Positions 61,280 through 64,000 of a stretch of DNA of 64,000 bases are shown here, in pieces. Numbering within the stretch: the first letter of the stretch is position 1; each line of letters starts with the position of its first letter. The position numbers and the translations under genes are program-made. Under the pieces are notes generated by a model that was not told the origin of the DNA, did no database searches, and saw only the letters and a program-made list of their open reading frames with translations. The DNA is taken from positions 1 to 64,000 of the forward strand of contig JBMOOQ010000031.1 of the NCBI GenBank assembly GCA_049324435.1, given 5' to 3'. This DNA comes from Pseudorhodoplanes sp049324435. Lineage in GTDB: Bacteria; Pseudomonadota; Alphaproteobacteria; Rhizobiales; Xanthobacteraceae.

Positions 61280-62509
61280 ATGGCCACTCCGCTTCTCGTA
61301 ACCCCGGAAACGCGAAACGTCGCGCTGGCGGGGTTGCCGGGCGCGGCAAGGCTTGCTTTCTCGCTGGCGGACAACATTCGCTGCGGCTCGCTGGAAGTGG
61401 TCCTGCCGGACGGGCGCAAGCTATTGTTCCGCGGACCGCAATCCGGGCCATCGGCAACGATGATCGTGAAGGACTATCGCTTCGCGTGGCGCGCCTTGCG
61501 ATCCGGCGATATCGGCGTCGCCGAATCCTATCTGCGCGGCGAATGGGAAACGCCCGACCTGACCGGCTTCCTCTACCTGTTTTGCATCAACCGCGAGATG
61601 ATGGAGCGCGTGCTCCGCGGCAATGCCATTGTGCGATGGCTGCAGGTGCTGCGCCATTGGCTGAATCGCAACACAAAAAGGCAGGCACGCAAGAACATCC
61701 ACGCGCATTACGATCTCGGCAATGCCTTCTATTCGGCGTGGCTCGATCCGACCATGACCTATTCGTCGGCGCTGTTCGACACCGGGAACAATGACCTGAC
61801 CGCCGCCCAGCTGCGCAAATATCAGAGCCTCGCTCAATCGATCGACCTCAAGCGCGAGCAGCGTGTGCTCGAGATCGGCTGCGGCTGGGGTGGCTTCGCC
61901 GAATTCGCAGCCAAAACCTACGATGCCCGCGTCGTCGGCCTGACCATCAGCCGCGAACAGCATGACTTCGCGCGCCGCCGCATATTCGAAGCCGGGCTCG
62001 CGGACAAGGTCGAGATCAAGCTCCAGGATTATCGCGACGAAACCGGCCGCTACGACCGGATCGCGTCTATCGAAATGCTGGAAGCGGTCGGCGAGCAGTT
62101 CTGGCCGGCCTATTTCCGGCAATTGCGCGACCGGCTGAACCCGGGCGGCGCCGCCGGCATCCAGACAATAACGATCCAGGAGCGCTTCTTCGACAATTAC
62201 AAGCGCGAGATCGATTTCATCAGGCGCTACGTCTTTCCGGGCGGCATGCTGCCGACGCCTTCGACACTGAAATCCCTTGGCGATCGATTCGGAGTACCGT
62301 TCCGGACCGAGCGGATTTTCGGAGAGGATTACGCGCGCACGCTTGCCGAATGGCGGGAGCGGTTCCGGGCCGCCTGGCCGCAGATTACGCCGCTCGGCTT
62401 CGACGAACGATTCCGCAGGCTGTGGGAATATTACCTCGCCTATTGCGAGGCGGGATTTCTATCCCGCAATATCGACGTCCGGCAGATGGTTTTTGCCCGG
62501 AGCGCGTGA
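61280..62509 (+). CDS. cfa: Cyclopropane-fatty-acyl-phospholipid synthase
   Basis: 409 residues. The SAM motif VLEIGCGWGGFAEF, the preceding ARKNIHAHYDLGNAFYSAWLD and MTYSSALF, and the following LTISREQHDFARRR and RYVFPGGMLPTPS are typical. The enzyme adds a methylene bridge to unsaturated phospholipid acyl chains at the inner membrane, usually in stationary phase or acid. The catalytic Glu/Cys segment (EMLEAVGEQFWP, CEAGFLSRNIDV) is present. It lies 172 bases before cysK in the same direction and is divergent from the GGDEF gene. Confidence 0.95.
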   Translation: MATPLLVTPETRNVALAGLPGAARLAFSLADNIRCGSLEVVLPDGRKLLFRGPQSGPSATMIVKDYRFAWRALRSGDIGVAESYLRGEWETPDLTGFLYLFCINREMMERVLRGNAIVRWLQVLRHWLNRNTKRQARKNIHAHYDLGNAFYSAWLDPTMTYSSALFDTGNNDLTAAQLRKYQSLAQSIDLKREQRVLEIGCGWGGFAEFAAKTYDARVVGLTISREQHDFARRRIFEAGLADKVEIKLQDYRDETGRYDRIASIEMLEAVGEQFWPAYFRQLRDRLNPGGAAGIQTITIQERFFDNYKREIDFIRRYVFPGGMLPTPSTLKSLGDRFGVPFRTERIFGEDYARTLAEWRERFRAAWPQITPLGFDERFRRLWEYYLAYCEAGFLSRNIDVRQMVFARSA

Positions 62510-62681
62510 CCGCTAGAACAGCGCGGCTATATGCTGGCGGCGCAGACCGGATTTTCGCTTCATGGCTTGTCGCTTTCGGCTCGCCCCGATAGGGTCGCGC
62601 CCCAATTGTCCTTGGCGCGCGCCCCGGTTGAGCTCAGTGTCCATCTTGGCTGGTCGCGCGCCGTAGTGCCGGGTTCTTACG

Positions 62682-63716
62682 ATGAGCATCAAAGACGGCG
62701 TCCTCGACGCCATCGGCAACACGCCCCTGATCAAGCTGAAGCGCGCGTCCGAAATCACGGGCTGCACAATTCTCGGTAAGGCCGAGTTCATGAATCCCGG
62801 CCAGTCGGTCAAGGACCGCGCCGGCAAGCAGATGATCCTGGAGGCCGAGAAGCGCGGCGAGCTTAAGCCCGGCGGACTCGTGGTCGAAAGCACGGCCGGC
62901 AACACCGGCATCGGGCTCGCGCTCGTTGCCAATGCCCGCGGCTACCGCACGCTGATCGTCATTCCGGAAACGCAGAGCCAGGAAAAGAAAGACATGCTGC
63001 GGCTGTGCGGTGCCGAACTCGTCGAGGTTCCGGCCCTGCCCTATGCCAATCCGAACAATTATCAGCATGTGGGGCGCAGGCTTGCCGACGAATTGCGCGA
63101 GACCGAAAAGAACGGCGTGCTGTTTGCCGACCAGTGGAACAATCTCGACAACCGCAAGGCGCACTACGTTTCGACCGGTCCCGAAATCTGGCGCGACACC
63201 GGCGGCAGGATCGATGGCTTCATTTGCGCGGTCGGGACGGGCGGCACGCTTGCCGGCACCTCGACATATCTGCGCGAGCAGAAGAACGATATCGTCATCG
63301 GCTGCGCCGATCCGCGCGGCGCTGCGATGTATCATCTCTTCAAGGACGGCAAGCCGACGGTCACCGAGGGTGGCTCGATCACCGAAGGCATCGGCCTGGC
63401 ACGCATCACACCGATCATCGAGGACATCAAGGTCGACCGCTCCTATCTGATCCCGGACGAGGAAGCGGTCCCGCTGGTTTTCGATATGCTCGAACATGAG
63501 GGCCTTTGCCTCGGCGGCTCGTCCGGCATCAACATCGCGGGCGCCATCCGCCTCGCCAAGGATCTCGGCAAGGGCGCGACCATCGTCACCGTGCTGTGCG
63601 ACTATGGCACCCGCTACCAGTCGAAACTGTTCAATCCGGACTTTTTGCGCTCGAAGAATCTGCCCGTTCCGGAATGGCTGACCCGCAAAAGTTCGATCAA
63701 GCCGCCATTTGTATGA
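62682..63716 (+). CDS. cysK: Cysteine synthase A (O-acetylserine sulfhydrylase)
   Basis: 344 residues. The PLP lysine is in NPGQSVKDRAGKQMI (K44), and STAGNTGIGLA, GTGGTLAGTSTYL and LGGSSGINIAGA are the substrate- and phosphate-binding loops. It makes cysteine from O-acetylserine and sulfide in the cytoplasm. Compared with E. coli CysK (323 residues) it is slightly longer, with a conserved-type C-terminal extension ending VPEWLTRKSSIKPPFV. The sulfurtransferase gene starts inside its stop codon (ATGA). Confidence 0.95.
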   Translation: MSIKDGVLDAIGNTPLIKLKRASEITGCTILGKAEFMNPGQSVKDRAGKQMILEAEKRGELKPGGLVVESTAGNTGIGLALVANARGYRTLIVIPETQSQEKKDMLRLCGAELVEVPALPYANPNNYQHVGRRLADELRETEKNGVLFADQWNNLDNRKAHYVSTGPEIWRDTGGRIDGFICAVGTGGTLAGTSTYLREQKNDIVIGCADPRGAAMYHLFKDGKPTVTEGGSITEGIGLARITPIIEDIKVDRSYLIPDEEAVPLVFDMLEHEGLCLGGSSGINIAGAIRLAKDLGKGATIVTVLCDYGTRYQSKLFNPDFLRSKNLPVPEWLTRKSSIKPPFV

Positions 63717-64000
63717 GTTGCGTCATGACCTCCGGCACCACGACCGCAAGCCGCGCGCTCGTCACGACGCAATGGCTGCACGATCACCTGGACGCTCCCG
63801 ACATCGTCGTTGTCGACGGTTCCTATTATCTTCCGGCAATGAAGCGTAATGCGCGCGAGGAATATCTCGCCGGTCACATCCCGGGCGCGGTCTATTTCGA
63901 CATCGACGCGATTTCGGACCATTCCAGCGACTTGCCGCACATGCTGCCGTCGCCCGAGGCATTCTCGTCGGCCATGCGGAGCCTCGGAATCGGCGACGGC
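63713..64000 (+). CDS. sseA: 3-mercaptopyruvate/thiosulfate sulfurtransferase, N-terminal part
   Basis: The first ~96 residues of a gene that continues past the window. LVTTQWLHDHLDAPDIVVVDGSYYLP and AREEYLAGHIPGAVYFDIDAISDHSSDLPHMLP are the non-catalytic N-terminal rhodanese domain of the SseA family. The catalytic cysteine domain lies beyond the window end, so the call rests on the N-terminal half. It starts with an ATG that overlaps the cysK stop by 4 bases; another ATG is at 63725. It probably moves sulfur from mercaptopyruvate to acceptors, and translation coupling with cysK fits sulfur metabolism. Confidence 0.88.
   Translation, partial: MSCVMTSGTTTASRALVTTQWLHDHLDAPDIVVVDGSYYLPAMKRNAREEYLAGHIPGAVYFDIDAISDHSSDLPHMLPSPEAFSSAMRSLGIGDG

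Noticed and set aside
60837..61457. A ~206-residue open frame on the minus strand overlapping the cfa start
   Set aside because: It overlaps the well-supported N-terminus of cfa and has low-complexity, arginine-rich sequence.
62510..62681. A SAM or sulfur-related riboswitch before cysK
   Set aside because: I looked for the known SAM-II-like layout but could not match conserved bases or stems.

Overview
The window is GC-rich chromosomal DNA from an alphaproteobacterium of the order Hyphomicrobiales (Rhizobiales), most like the Bradyrhizobiaceae/Xanthobacteraceae group. The main reason is gene order. The block trmFO / Mth938 - SecF - SecD - YajC / DUF815 ATPase / LysM-LytM lipoprotein - pcm - surE - serS - tatC - tatB - tatA / scpB - scpA - nagZ - SPOR - argS - dgt / erpA, and the block valS - popZ - tolC - PCMT, are arrangements I recall from rhizobial genomes. 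PopZ, TrmFO and several Bug/TctC and TRAP-TAXI binding proteins fit the same lineage. I could not run a search, so genus is not assigned.

Region by region. (1) 1-22.8 kb is a conserved housekeeping core: tRNA modification (trmFO end), Sec translocon accessories with two homologues of mitochondrial complex I assembly factors, a cell-division LytM lipoprotein, protein repair (pcm, surE), serS, the Tat translocon, the ScpAB condensin partners, peptidoglycan recycling (nagZ), a SPOR protein, argS, dgt and erpA. Three copies of a 130-140 bp palindromic repeat lie between genes in the first 10.3 kb. (2) 22.8-43.2 kb mixes transport (Bug protein, RND efflux pair), DNA repair (xthA, 3-methyladenine glycosylase), ilvD, an LTA-synthase-like sulfatase, prfC, valS and popZ. 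(3) 43.4-46.1 kb carries tolC, a second PCMT homologue and tRNA-Cys and tRNA-Asn genes. (4) 46.3-48.8 kb is an accessory stretch with an XRE regulator, unknown proteins and two very small membrane proteins. (5) 48.8-59.4 kb is catabolic and transport-rich: an enolase-superfamily protein with an altered active site, a CMD-family protein coupled to a 3-hydroxyisobutyrate-dehydrogenase-like enzyme, DoxX, an FAH-family hydrolase, a Bug protein, a feruloyl-CoA-synthase-like ligase and a TRAP-TAXI transporter. (6) 59.5-64 kb has a GGDEF protein, cfa, cysK and the start of a sulfurtransferase gene.

How the genes relate. SecDF-YajC and the Mth938/squalene-synthase-like pair form one minus-strand unit that may link inner-membrane protein insertion to respiratory complex assembly. 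The lower-strand run from argS to tatC joins cell-wall recycling, chromosome segregation and Tat export. FAH, Bug, ligase and TRAP-TAXI genes lie in one direction and look like uptake and activation of an aromatic or other organic acid. cysK and the sulfurtransferase gene overlap by 4 bases and belong to sulfur metabolism.

The most interesting signals are: a kinase-like protein ending in an acyl-CoA-synthetase C-terminal-like domain that has lost its lysine; an AT-rich in-frame insertion in serS; interleaved inverted repeats in the ilvD leader; an enolase-superfamily enzyme with several replaced active-site residues; and small membrane proteins near the tRNA genes. I did not find a clear phage, CRISPR, insertion sequence or defence system.
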